A stretch of DNA of 64,000 bases from Paenibacillus pinisoli (GTDB taxonomy: Bacteria; Bacillota; Bacilli; Paenibacillales; Paenibacillaceae), in NCBI RefSeq assembly GCF_003605435.1, contig NZ_QXQB01000010.1, positions 1 to 64,000 on the forward strand. The letters are read 5' to 3'. A program made the translations under genes and the position numbers. Below are positions 51,288 to 59,894 of the stretch, piece by piece. Under the pieces are notes generated by a model. It did no database searches. It had not been told where the DNA came from and saw only the letters and a program-made list of their open reading frames with translations. Every line of letters begins with the position of its first letter. Position 1 is the first letter of the stretch.

Positions 51288-51941
51288 TTATATCCCGCCG
51301 ATATCCCGCACTTCCAGGTATCGCTCGAGCTTGCGCTTCACGCGCTGCAAAGCATTGTCAATCGACTTCACATGTCTATCGAGATCGACCGCAATCTCCT
51401 GATAGGATCGTCCGTCCAGATAGAGCATCAGAACCTTCCGTTCGAGATCGCTTAGAATCTCGGACATCTTGTCCTCAAGGCCAACGAACTCCTCCTGATT
51501 GATAATAAGCTCCTCAGGGTCGGATACTCGCGTACCGCATATGACATCAAGCAAAGTCCGATCGGAATCTTCGTCGTAGATGGGCTTGTCCAGCGAAACA
51601 TAAGAATTGAGCGGAATATGCTTCTGGCGTGTCGCAGTCTTAATTGCGGTAATGATCTGCCTCGTAATGCACAATTCGGCGAAGGCCTTGAAGCTAGCAA
51701 GCTTGTCGCCCTTGAAATCCCGGATTGCCTTATAAAGTCCGATCATGCCTTCTTGCACAATATCCTCGCGGTCGGCGCCGATCAAGAAATAGGAACGGGC
51801 CTTCGCTCTCACAAAGTTCTTATATTTATTAATCAGATATTCCAGCGCTACGCTGTCGCCGTTACGGACCGCCTCTACGATATCTTCGTCCGTACTGCTT
51901 TCATATTCGAGCGTACTCCATTCTTTGAGGTCGATACTCAC
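51288..51941 (-). CDS. sigH: RNA polymerase sigma-H factor
   Basis: 217 residues. Directs early sporulation, competence and stationary-phase genes. Region 2 (SYFLIGADREDIVQEGMIGLYKAIRDF...AFAELCITRQIITAIKTA) and region 4 (SDLERKVLMLYLDGRSYQEIAVDL) are plain. Start GTG 51941 follows GGAGGG. Flanked by rae1 and rpmG as in B. subtilis. Confidence 0.96.
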   Translation of the reverse strand: MSIDLKEWSTLEYESSTDEDIVEAVRNGDSVALEYLINKYKNFVRAKARSYFLIGADREDIVQEGMIGLYKAIRDFKGDKLASFKAFAELCITRQIITAIKTATRQKHIPLNSYVSLDKPIYDEDSDRTLLDVICGTRVSDPEELIINQEEFVGLEDKMSEILSDLERKVLMLYLDGRSYQEIAVDLDRHVKSIDNALQRVKRKLERYLEVRDIGGI

Positions 51942-52001
51942 ACACTATCCCTCCGGCCTGCCAGGCGTACACCGCGCTAGATTCTTAGGAAATATAGAGT
52001 C

Positions 52002-52031
52002 AGTATACATTATGTAACCTTCCACCGTCAA
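52002..52031 (-). promoter_or_regulatory. sigH promoter
   Basis: Minus strand -35 TTGACG (52026-52031), 18-bp spacer, -10 TATACT (52002-52007). Vegetative type; AbrB control, known for B. subtilis sigH, cannot be judged by eye. Confidence 0.75.
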
Positions 52032-52122
52032 CCAATGAGCGACCCGAAAACTATCGATTTTATAGCAAAAATGTAACATTGTGGCACTCTATGAAAGCGG
52101 TTCACCCATGCCTGGTTTAATC

Positions 52123-52647
52123 TTATTTTTCACCCCTGCGAAGCCGTTCGAGCTTGCTCCACACATCGAGGCTGATATTCTGGTCTACCGAATTGCGCTT
52201 TTGAGGCTTCTCTTCCCGGATAGACTGCTCGATCGCCTTCCGATTCTGTCCGATGTCGATCAAGAGCTCTCTGGCCGATATGCGGAGCGCGCCTTTGCCG
52301 AAGGCCACATGCTGCTCCACCAAGTCTGAGGTGGCGACGTACAGATTGCGCCGCCTTGCCATCAGCTCGTTGCAGAGCCGCTCGATGCATTCGTCCGCCG
52401 TCTCCTTCTCCTTGGTGTAGACGATTGTCAGCTTATGCTGCTTGAATGTCTTTCCCAGTCCAGGAACCTGATGGGCGTCAAAGACGACATACACTTGCAT
52501 GCCGGTAAAACCTTGATAGTCGGCCAACATATCCAGGAGCTTGTCACGGGCGTCTTCCAGATCATACTCCTTGAGCTTCTCCAGTTCCGGCCAAGCCCCA
52601 ATGATATTATAGCCGTCCACAAGCAGGACGTCATTGCGCCGATTCAT
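52123..52647 (-). CDS. rae1: NYN-domain ribosome-dependent endoribonuclease Rae1 (YacP)
   Basis: 174 residues. NYN/PIN-like nuclease: LLVDGYNIIGAWPEL with the first acidic residue, YVVFDAHQVPG, ETADECIERL and VATSDLVEQ supply the acidic cluster. Rae1 cleaves mRNA in the ribosomal A site in B. subtilis. Two nucleotides after rlmB. The C-terminus is basic (WSKLERLRRGEK). Confidence 0.92.
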   Translation of the reverse strand: MNRRNDVLLVDGYNIIGAWPELEKLKEYDLEDARDKLLDMLADYQGFTGMQVYVVFDAHQVPGLGKTFKQHKLTIVYTKEKETADECIERLCNELMARRRNLYVATSDLVEQHVAFGKGALRISARELLIDIGQNRKAIEQSIREEKPQKRNSVDQNISLDVWSKLERLRRGEK

Positions 52648-52649
52648 GC

Positions 52650-53405
52650 CTATTCACTCCGGCGCTGCCTGACAACCTCATACATTAGCACGCCCGCGGC
52701 AACGGATGCGTTCAAGGAGTTGAGCTGCCCCAGCATCGGAAGCTTCACAAGAAAGTCACACTTTTCTTTGATCAGACGGCCCATTCCTTTGCTTTCGTTG
52801 CCAATTACGATTGCCAGCGGCATATCGAACTTTGTTTTGTACACATCCTGCTTCGCGCTTACATCAGTTCCCGCGACCCAGACACCCGCTTCCTTCAGCT
52901 TGTCGATCGTCTGCGCGAGATTAGTCACGCGGGCAACCGGCACATGCTCAGCCGCGCCTGCCGACGTCTTCAGCACCGTCGCTGTCAATCCTGCAGCCCG
53001 GCGCTTCGGAATGACGACGCCATGCACACCGGTGCATTCCGCCGTGCGGAGAATAGATCCGAGGTTATGCGGATCCTCGATTTCGTCCAGCAGAAGCAGG
53101 AACGGCGTCTCGTCCTTGCTCTTCGCAATCTCAAGCAGCTCCTCCACTTCCACGTATGCAAAAGCGGCGGCTTGCGCGATAACACCTTGATGCGCCACGC
53201 CTTGCGCCATGCTGTCGAGCTTGCGCTTGTCCACAAACTGGACGATGATGCCCTGCTTCTTAGCTTCAGCCGTAATCGACTGAGACACGCTTTTCTGCGA
53301 GCCCTCAGCGATCCATATCTTATTAATCTCGCGCCCGGAGCGCAGTGCCTCAAGCACCGGATGCTTGCCGGCAATAAGCTCATCCTGATTTACTTCTACG
53401 GACAT
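52650..53405 (-). CDS. rlmB: 23S rRNA 2'-O-methyltransferase RlmB (SpoU family)
   Basis: 251 residues. N-terminal L30e-like substrate-binding domain (1-80), C-terminal SPOUT knot domain with LLLDEIEDPHNLGSILRTAECTG, IVIGNESKGM and LNSLNASVAAGVLMYEV. Methylates G2251 (E. coli numbering) in the P loop. A 170-nt gap without visible features separates it from mrnC. Confidence 0.93.
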   Translation of the reverse strand: MSVEVNQDELIAGKHPVLEALRSGREINKIWIAEGSQKSVSQSITAEAKKQGIIVQFVDKRKLDSMAQGVAHQGVIAQAAAFAYVEVEELLEIAKSKDETPFLLLLDEIEDPHNLGSILRTAECTGVHGVVIPKRRAAGLTATVLKTSAGAAEHVPVARVTNLAQTIDKLKEAGVWVAGTDVSAKQDVYKTKFDMPLAIVIGNESKGMGRLIKEKCDFLVKLPMLGQLNSLNASVAAGVLMYEVVRQRRSE

Positions 53406-53576
53406 AATTGCCCTCCTGTCATTGTACGTTCTTTGATGTATATGAACCCATCCCGTGCGAAGTGCTTTGCCCGGAGTGGGCTTTAGTGATATTGAGCCTT
53501 TGTTATCTTAACTATTAACCAGCTTGATGAGTATTGCATCATCGAAGTCTTATCCTATCACTTAGCCCGATTCAAG

Positions 53577-54023
53577 CTACTCCCGCTCCGACAGCGCAAT
53601 ATGGAACAGCTCGCCGAGCCGCTCCAGTCTGCCTTCGAAGTAGAGATAACCGACCAGACATTCCAGCGCGGTTGCGTGGCGGTAATCGGCGGGATCGGCA
53701 TTTTTCGGCGGAGCGCCCGACTTAGTGTTGCGTCCGCGGCGGACAATATCCGCTTCCTCCTCGCTCAGATGAGGCTGCCACCGCTCCAGCAGCTCTCTCT
53801 GCGCTTTTGCCGATACCAGCTTAGTCGCTTCTTTGTGGAGATGATGCGATTTGTTATTCGGCAAGGAGATCAAATACTGGCGCACCAGCAGCTCGAACAC
53901 CGCATCGCCCATATAAGCCAAGACGACCGGATTCATAAGACCCGTCTTCAGCGCCGGCTTGTGCAGCGCGAGCGGGTTGAACGGTGACGCCACGCCCGCT
54001 TCTTCATCCGCGGGGCGCATCAT
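53577..54023 (-). CDS. mrnC: Mini-ribonuclease III
   Basis: 148 residues: RNase III catalytic domain with no dsRNA-binding domain. Signature NPVVLAYMGDAVFELLVRQYL with the catalytic acid and ALECLVGYLYFEGRLERLGEL. Matures 23S rRNA in B. subtilis. Overlaps cysS by four bases (ATGA), so translation is coupled. Confidence 0.94.
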   Translation of the reverse strand: MMRPADEEAGVASPFNPLALHKPALKTGLMNPVVLAYMGDAVFELLVRQYLISLPNNKSHHLHKEATKLVSAKAQRELLERWQPHLSEEEADIVRRGRNTKSGAPPKNADPADYRHATALECLVGYLYFEGRLERLGELFHIALSERE

Positions 54024-55435
54024 TTGCGCCGCCAGCGGATGCCTTGAGGCGTATCCTCAAGCACAATGTTTTTTTCGTTCAGAAGATCGCGGATTTCATC
54101 GGCACGCGCCCAGTTTTTCGTTTTGCGCGCTTCCGTTCTTTCTACAATCAGCCCTTCGATTTCTTCATCCAGCAAGTCGTCGCCAGATGCTGCAGGCAGA
54201 AGGCCAAGCACATTATCCATCTTGTCAAAAGCTTCAACCAGCAGCTTGATGCCCTCTGCCGGAGCTTGCTGATTTTGCATATACACATTCGCTTCCGTCA
54301 CCAGCTCGAACAAAGCTGTAATCGCATCCGGCGTGCTGAAATCATCTTCCATTTTTGCATGGAACTGAGCTTGAATGCCTGCTATCTTGGAGCGCAGCGC
54401 ATCGAGTTCTTCCGCGCCAGCAGCTTCTGCGCCGTCAGCCGAATTCAATCGATGCTGCAAATTCGTATAGCAATTGGCGATCCTCTCCACGCTGTTCTCC
54501 GCTTGAGCAATCGTGTCATCGCTGAAATTCAGCGGGCTGCGGTAATGAGTAGCCAGCATGAAGTAGCGAACCGCTTGCGGCTTTACTTGCTTCACAATTT
54601 CTTTGACCGTAATGCCGTTGCCCAGCGATTTGGACATTTTCTCATTATTGATATGAACAAACCCGTTATGCATCCAATAGTTCGCAAATGGCTTGCCTGT
54701 CAGCGATTCCGACTGCGCAACTTCGCATTCGTGATGCGGGAATTGCAGATCATGTCCGCCGCCGTGAATGTCGAGCGTATCTCCCAAATATTTGCGCGCC
54801 ATCGCCGAGCACTCGATATGCCAGCCCGGACGGCCCGGTCCCCAAGGGCTATCCCAGTTGATCTCGCCCGGTTTGGCGCCTTTCCAAAGCACGAAGTCGC
54901 CTTGATTTTCCTTACGGTCTCCGAGCTCTACGCGAATGCCGAACTGAAGCTCATCGATATTCTGATGCGACAGCTTGCCATAATCCTCGAATGAAGCCGT
55001 ACGGAAATACACATCGCCTTCGCTCGCATAAGCATAGCCTTTCTCCACCAGACCGGCAATAAACGCAATAATCTCCGGAATATGCTCCGTCACTCGCGGA
55101 TTCAGCGTCGCCTTGCGTACGCCAAGCGCCTCGATATCCTCGAAGAATGCGCCGATGAACTTTTCCGCCACTTCCGGCACCGTCGTGTTCAGCTCATCAG
55201 CCTTGCGAATCAGCTTATCATCCACATCCGTGAAGTTCACGACGTACTGCACTTCAAGCCCCGTGTCCTCCAAATACCGACGTACTACATCAAAGAAGAT
55301 GACCGGCCTTGCATTCCCGATATGAATATAGTCATAGACCGTTGGTCCGCACACATACATATTGACCTTGCCCTGTTCGATTGGCTGAAAGCCTTCTTTC
55401 GAACGAGTGAGCGAATTATAAATGGAAACTGTCAT
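54020..55435 (-). CDS. cysS: Cysteinyl-tRNA synthetase
   Basis: 471 residues. Class I synthetase; YVCGPTVYDYIHIGNARP (Cys zinc ligand and HIGN), GRPGWHIECSAMARKYLG, KMSKSLGNG. The CP1, anticodon-binding and C-terminal domains are complete. Lies in the T-box-controlled cysE-cysS-mrnC-rlmB-rae1 unit and overlaps both neighbours by four bases. Confidence 0.97.
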   Translation of the reverse strand: MTVSIYNSLTRSKEGFQPIEQGKVNMYVCGPTVYDYIHIGNARPVIFFDVVRRYLEDTGLEVQYVVNFTDVDDKLIRKADELNTTVPEVAEKFIGAFFEDIEALGVRKATLNPRVTEHIPEIIAFIAGLVEKGYAYASEGDVYFRTASFEDYGKLSHQNIDELQFGIRVELGDRKENQGDFVLWKGAKPGEINWDSPWGPGRPGWHIECSAMARKYLGDTLDIHGGGHDLQFPHHECEVAQSESLTGKPFANYWMHNGFVHINNEKMSKSLGNGITVKEIVKQVKPQAVRYFMLATHYRSPLNFSDDTIAQAENSVERIANCYTNLQHRLNSADGAEAAGAEELDALRSKIAGIQAQFHAKMEDDFSTPDAITALFELVTEANVYMQNQQAPAEGIKLLVEAFDKMDNVLGLLPAASGDDLLDEEIEGLIVERTEARKTKNWARADEIRDLLNEKNIVLEDTPQGIRWRRK

Positions 55436-56094
55436 GACTTGACTTCTCCTCCCGCTTTCGTAAGCTTCATATCCTCGAGCTCCGTCTTGAGCCCGTCGAT
55501 TTCTTTCTGCATCGCCCGGAACATCTCGATAACCGGGTCAGGCAGCTGGGTATGGTCGAGGCGGTCGCCCACCCGCTCGCCGTTGCGGCGAACAACACGG
55601 CCCGGATTGCCGACTACCGTACAGTTCTCCGGCACCTCCCGCAGCACGACTGCATTCGAGCCAATGCTGGAATAATCCCCTACTGTGAAAGACCCCAGCA
55701 CCTTTGCTCCTGAGCCAATAACTACATTATTACCAATTGTAGGATGCCGTTTACCTTTTTCCTTCCCTGTTCCGCCAAGGGTCACCCCTTGGTAGATGAC
55801 AACATCGTCCCCAATCTCGCAAGTTTCGCCGATGACAACACCCATTCCATGGTCGATGAACAATCGATTCCCGATTTTGGCGCCGGGATGAATCTCAATG
55901 CCGGTCATGAACCGGCTGACCTGGGAGATGACGCGCGCAAGCGTGAACCATCTCCTTCTGTAGAGTGAATGCGCGACGCGGTGAGCCCATATGGCATGGA
56001 CGCCCGAGTACGTAAATATAACTTCAAACCGGCTTCGTGCGGCGGGGTCGTTTTCGAAAACCGTCTGCACGTCTGAGCGAAAATGGCGAAACAT
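55432..56094 (-). CDS. cysE: Serine O-acetyltransferase
   Basis: 220 residues. First step of cysteine synthesis: serine + acetyl-CoA to O-acetylserine. Left-handed beta-helix with hexapeptide repeats (IHPGAKIGNRLFIDHGMGVVIGE), GVTLGGTGKEKGKRHPTIGNNVVIGSG. Short Bacillus-type N-terminus. ATGA overlap with cysS. Linked in control with sulfite/sulfide supply from sat-cysH, which lies 48 kb away in this window. Confidence 0.96.
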   Translation of the reverse strand: MFRHFRSDVQTVFENDPAARSRFEVIFTYSGVHAIWAHRVAHSLYRRRWFTLARVISQVSRFMTGIEIHPGAKIGNRLFIDHGMGVVIGETCEIGDDVVIYQGVTLGGTGKEKGKRHPTIGNNVVIGSGAKVLGSFTVGDYSSIGSNAVVLREVPENCTVVGNPGRVVRRNGERVGDRLDHTQLPDPVIEMFRAMQKEIDGLKTELEDMKLTKAGGEVKS

Positions 56095-56144
56095 GGATGA
56101 CCTCTCCCTTCAAAGCTGCCAAACCTATCCCTTGCTATCTCTAT

Positions 56145-56499
56145 CGCAAAATAATAAAAGCCCCTGCAGCATTAAGCTGCAGAGGCGTCGTATCTCGCGG
56201 TTCCACTCTGCTTGAGCAACACAATCGGCGGCTATATAGCCGATGGCTGCACATCTTCATGTCTTTAACGCAGACTATACGTTGTCGCCTACCCTGCAAT
56301 CCTTCTTCGGCCTAAGACCGAATGGCTACAGCTCGGAACAAGGCTCCCAGGTGCAATTTCCGTTCAAGCGGACTAGACAACTTTCAGCCCCATTCCAATC
56401 TCCTGCATCTTGATTCGAATGACGGTTGTCCTCTCTGCGAATCCACAGCTAACGTACTTCTCCTGTTCATGGCCGATTCACTATCTTATTGATAGTCAT
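56145..56499 (-). promoter_or_regulatory. T-box leader of cysE-cysS (cysteine-responsive)
   Basis: Minus strand AGAGTGGAACCGCG (56196-56209) is the T-box core that pairs with the tRNA 3' end in the antiterminator. It is followed by the terminator stem CCTCTGCAGC/GCTGCAGGGG (56161-56185) with CTTTTATTATTTT. A stem I with GACAAC/GTTGTC pairing lies upstream. A TGC (56353-56355) after GGAAAT is a candidate Cys specifier. High uncharged tRNA-Cys would allow read-through into cysE-cysS. Confidence 0.9.
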
Positions 56500-56527
56500 A
56501 GTATACCGAATCGCGAAAAAAGTGCAA
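56500..56527 (-). promoter_or_regulatory. T-box / cysE promoter
   Basis: Minus strand -35 TTGCAC (56522-56527), 16-bp spacer, -10 TATACT (56500-56505). It begins about 50 nt past the gltX stop. Confidence 0.7.
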
Positions 56528-56575
56528 GCATTCCGTTCAAAAGTTCCGCCCGCCGAGTTTTCGCTGATAGCCGGC

Positions 56576-58036
56576 TTAACCCAGACGCGCTTTCAGTCTG
56601 GCGATGACCTTCGGCTCACCCAGCAATGCAATGGATTGATTGAGGTCCGGACCATGCGTCTGGCCTGTCAGAGCGGCGCGGATTGGCATGAACAACGCTT
56701 TGCCTTTACAGCCCGTTTCCTTCTGAACCGTCTTGATCATTTCCTTAATGCCATCCGCTGTGAAAGGAGCCGCTTTCGCTTCCAGCAAAGCAAGGAATTG
56801 GCCCAGAACTGTCGGAACTTGCTCCTCCGCCAGCACTGCAGCAGCTTCCTCCTCATCCGCAACCGTCTCACGGAAGAACAGCTCCGTTACCGGCACGATA
56901 TCCGCTGCGAAGCGAAGCTTGTCCTGATGCAGCGCGACCAGAGCAGTCACCCATTCTCTACCCTCTGCGTCCAGCGTATCCGGAATGCAGCCCCCTTTTT
57001 GCAGATGAGGCAGACAGAGGTCTACAACGCGGGCCAGGTCCGCTTTTTTCATATATTCGCCGTTCATCCAGCTCAGCTTTTGCGTATCGAATACAGCCGG
57101 GCTTTTGCTCAGACGATTGGAATTGAATACGGCTACCAGCTCGTCGCGGGTGAACATCTCTTGCTCGCCCTCCGGCGACCAGCCCAGCAGCGTAATGAAG
57201 TTGAACAAAGCTTCAGGCAAGTAGCCGAGAGCATCGTATTGCTCGATGAACTGAATGATGGATTCGTCGCGTTTGCTCAGCTTCTTCTTGTTCTCATTGA
57301 CGATGAGAGTCATATGCGCGAATACCGGCGGCTCCCAGCCGAACGCTTCATAGATCATCAGCTGGCGCGGCGTGTTGGAGATGTGGTCTTCCCCGCGCAG
57401 CACGTGGCTGATTTTCATCAAGTGATCGTCCAGCACTACCGCAAAGTTGTAAGTCGGAATTCCGTCTTTCTTCACGATGACGAAGTCGCCCATCTCCGCA
57501 GTATCGAAGCTGATCGAGCCTTTCACCATATCGTCGAAAGCATAGGTCTTGCCTTCAGGCACACGGAAGCGAATGCTCGCTACACGGCCTTCCGCCTCGA
57601 ACGCCTGCTGTTGCTCAGGAGTCAGGTTGCGGTGCTTGCCGGAATAACGCGGAGTCTCGCCACGCTCCTGCTGCTCCTCGCGCTCCTTCTCCAGCTCCTC
57701 TTCCGTGCAATAGCAGCGGTACGCAAGACCGCGGTCGATCAGCTCCTGCCAATATTCGCGGTAAATATCAAGACGCTCCGTCTGGCGGTAAGGACCGTAG
57801 CCCCCGCCTACGTCGATGCTCTCATCCCAGTCGATGCCGAGCCACTTCAAGTATGTCAGCTGGTTTTCTTCTCCGCCCGCTACGTTGCGCTTCACATCCG
57901 TATCCTCGATCCGGATAATGAATTTGCCGCCTAGATTTCTGGCGAATAGATAGTTGAATAAGGCCGTTCTGGCGTTGCCGATATGCAAATGTCCCGTCGG
58001 CGACGGCGCGTAACGAACGCGTACTTCTGCTGTCAT
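56576..58036 (-). CDS. gltX: Glutamyl-tRNA synthetase
   Basis: 486 residues from ATG 58036 (AAGGAGG eight nucleotides up); the open frame continues 34 codons into the leader. Motifs: YAPSPTGHLHIGNARTA (HIGH), GIDWDESIDVGG, KKLSKRDES (KMSKS). Bacterial form of the non-discriminating type expected in Bacillota lacking GlnRS, which would also charge tRNA-Gln. Next to cysE-cysS as in B. subtilis. Confidence 0.96.
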   Translation of the reverse strand: MTAEVRVRYAPSPTGHLHIGNARTALFNYLFARNLGGKFIIRIEDTDVKRNVAGGEENQLTYLKWLGIDWDESIDVGGGYGPYRQTERLDIYREYWQELIDRGLAYRCYCTEEELEKEREEQQERGETPRYSGKHRNLTPEQQQAFEAEGRVASIRFRVPEGKTYAFDDMVKGSISFDTAEMGDFVIVKKDGIPTYNFAVVLDDHLMKISHVLRGEDHISNTPRQLMIYEAFGWEPPVFAHMTLIVNENKKKLSKRDESIIQFIEQYDALGYLPEALFNFITLLGWSPEGEQEMFTRDELVAVFNSNRLSKSPAVFDTQKLSWMNGEYMKKADLARVVDLCLPHLQKGGCIPDTLDAEGREWVTALVALHQDKLRFAADIVPVTELFFRETVADEEEAAAVLAEEQVPTVLGQFLALLEAKAAPFTADGIKEMIKTVQKETGCKGKALFMPIRAALTGQTHGPDLNQSIALLGEPKVIARLKARLG

Positions 58037-58121
58037 CGTTTTTTCCTCCTTAAGGGTATAGCGCTCTTGAATAAAAGAAGATAAGTTCGCCTTCTCACAC
58101 ACTTCGAGTTCAGTTTTTTCA

Positions 58122-58151
58122 ATCATACTATTCTTCATTGGCGGCTGCCAA
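58122..58151 (-). promoter_or_regulatory. gltX promoter
   Basis: Minus strand -35 TTGGCA (58146-58151), 18-bp spacer, -10 TATGAT (58122-58127). The -35 lies in the palindrome ATTGGC-GGCT-GCCAAT (58137-58152), a possible operator. Confidence 0.65.
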
Positions 58152-58199
58152 TCTACGATCTATGTGCTAGCTGGAGCTATAACCGGGTATATTGCAGCA

Positions 58200-58490
58200 T
58201 GCGTTATCTCGGCGTTTCTCGCGACACTATTTCGCTCCATAATGCCGCCAACGGGCATTTAAGCGTATCTGGCGACGTTACACTGAGCTGTAGCGTCTAT
58301 TTTGCGATTTAAGCACGCCTCGCGTCGCTATTTTGTCTCAATCCACCGCACACCTGACTCTAATCACGTCTGGCAACGTTACACCGAGCTGCAGAGTCTT
58401 TTTCACGATTTAAGCACGCCTCGCGTCGCTATTTCGCCTCAATCCACCACATCGCCATCGGACATTTAAGAGTGTGTGGTAACATTATTT
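58200..58490. repeat. Degenerate intergenic repeat tract, about 101-bp unit
   Basis: CTATTT/CTTTTT elements at 58227, 58297, 58328, 58398 and 58429 alternate 70 and 31 bp apart, so the composite unit is 101 bp. The blocks ATTTAAGCACGCCTCGCGTC at 58307 and 58408 are exact copies, and CTGGCGACGTTACAC (58269) / CTGGCAACGTTACAC (58370) differ in one base. Flanking pieces at 58257 and 58464 (ATTTAAG) are further decayed copies at about 50-bp steps. No gene is present from 58037 to 58564 other than promoter and this tract. Confidence 0.8.
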
Positions 58491-58564
58491 TGAGACGGAA
58501 TAGCCTAATCGCAACACTCTAGTTTTCCCACCCCGAAACGATCCCCAGCAAAAGGCTTCTGCTT

Positions 58565-59041
58565 CTATGCCTTCACCAACAGCACAGCCGATTGAGCGGC
58601 AATGCCTTCTCCGCGGCCGGCGAAGCCAAGCTGCTCGGTTGTTGTCGCTTTGACGTTGACCTGCGAGATGTCAGCCTCTAGCGCCTTCGCGATAATCTCC
58701 GCCATCTGCGGAATATAAGGCAGCATCTTCGGACGCTGCGCGATAATGGTGGAGTCGATATTGCCCAGCTTATAGCCGCGCTCCTTCACCAGCTCCCATA
58801 CCCGCTCCAGAAGCTTCAGGCTGTCCGCATCCTTGAACGCCTCGTCCGTATCAGGAAAGTGCTTGCCGATATCGCCCAGCGCAAGCGCGCCCAGAATCGC
58901 ATCGGAGATGGCGTGCAGCAATACGTCCGCGTCGGAGTGGCCAAGCAATCCCTTCTCATATGGAATAGTCACACCGCCAATAATACACGGACGGCCTTCT
59001 ACTAATTGATGTACGTCAAAACCTTGCCCAATTCGAATCAT
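58565..59041 (-). CDS. ispF: 2-C-methyl-D-erythritol 2,4-cyclodiphosphate synthase
   Basis: 158 residues from ATG 59041 (MIRIGQGFDVHQL). MEP isoprenoid pathway. Zinc ligands DxH at GFDVHQL and His in GHSDADVLLHAISDA; ATTTEQLGFAGRGEGIAA at the C-terminus. GAGGGGA ribosome site inside the ispD end; only one base between stop of ispD and this start. Confidence 0.96.
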   Translation of the reverse strand: MIRIGQGFDVHQLVEGRPCIIGGVTIPYEKGLLGHSDADVLLHAISDAILGALALGDIGKHFPDTDEAFKDADSLKLLERVWELVKERGYKLGNIDSTIIAQRPKMLPYIPQMAEIIAKALEADISQVNVKATTTEQLGFAGRGEGIAAQSAVLLVKA

Positions 59042-59042
59042 G

Positions 59043-59747
59043 TCAGGCTTCCCCTCTCTCCAGCCCGCGCTGTCCCAGCAGAAACTCCGCATAAGGCAAA
59101 TCGTCAGGCGTCGTAATTTTAATATTCGTGTAATCCCCTTCCGCTACAGCAACCGGAGCGCCCATTCGCTCCACGACCATAGCGTCGTCGGTGCCTAGAA
59201 ATCCATCTGCCGAAGCCCGCTGATGCGCTTCCAGCAGCAGTACACGACGAAAAGCCTGCGGGGTTTGTATCGCCCACAAGCTTCTGCGATCCGGTGTCGA
59301 TACGATGACGCCGCTTTGGTCGACCTGCTTGATGGTATCCTTCACCGGCACAGCAAGAACAGCCGCTCCGCTTGCAAGCGCGGTTCTGCAGCAATTCTCC
59401 ACCGCCGCCTCCGTTACAAGCGGACGCACGCCGTCATGCACCATCACCCAGTCCGACGTCAGCTTCTCAAGACCGCGCAGAACGGAATGCTGTCTCTCCA
59501 ATCCCCCGCCAAGAACAGCGGTAACTTTGGAGAGACTGTATTCACGTACCCACGACTCGCATCGCTCAATATCATCGGCTCCAACAACTAAGGAAATTTC
59601 ATTCACAAAGCTCAGCCGCTGGAACAGCTCCAGCGTATGAACCAGAATCGGCTTATTCGCCAAATGCAAGTATTGTTTGCTTTCGTTGGTCCCCATGCGC
59701 GTGCCGCGTCCGGCCGCCACAATGACGACTCCCCAATTCTCTACCAT
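59043..59747 (-). CDS. ispD: 2-C-methyl-D-erythritol 4-phosphate cytidylyltransferase
   Basis: 234 residues. Third step of the MEP pathway: MEP + CTP. Nucleotide-binding AAGRGTRMGTNESKQYL, VMVHDGVRPLVTE, WAIQTPQAFRR and GTDDAMVVERMG. Precedes ispF, the usual pair. Confidence 0.96.
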   Translation of the reverse strand: MVENWGVVIVAAGRGTRMGTNESKQYLHLANKPILVHTLELFQRLSFVNEISLVVGADDIERCESWVREYSLSKVTAVLGGGLERQHSVLRGLEKLTSDWVMVHDGVRPLVTEAAVENCCRTALASGAAVLAVPVKDTIKQVDQSGVIVSTPDRRSLWAIQTPQAFRRVLLLEAHQRASADGFLGTDDAMVVERMGAPVAVAEGDYTNIKITTPDDLPYAEFLLGQRGLERGEA

Positions 59748-59894
59748 GCTCCAACCCGCCTTGAACCGTTGTCAGGCGCATACGGCCGAGGCCATCTCCG
59801 TCCGGCATCCGTTCGATACGCGCTGCTGGATCAGCTCTTAAGCGCATCTGCGCATTACAGCCCATCCCAAGTACAATAGTACTATCATACCTTG

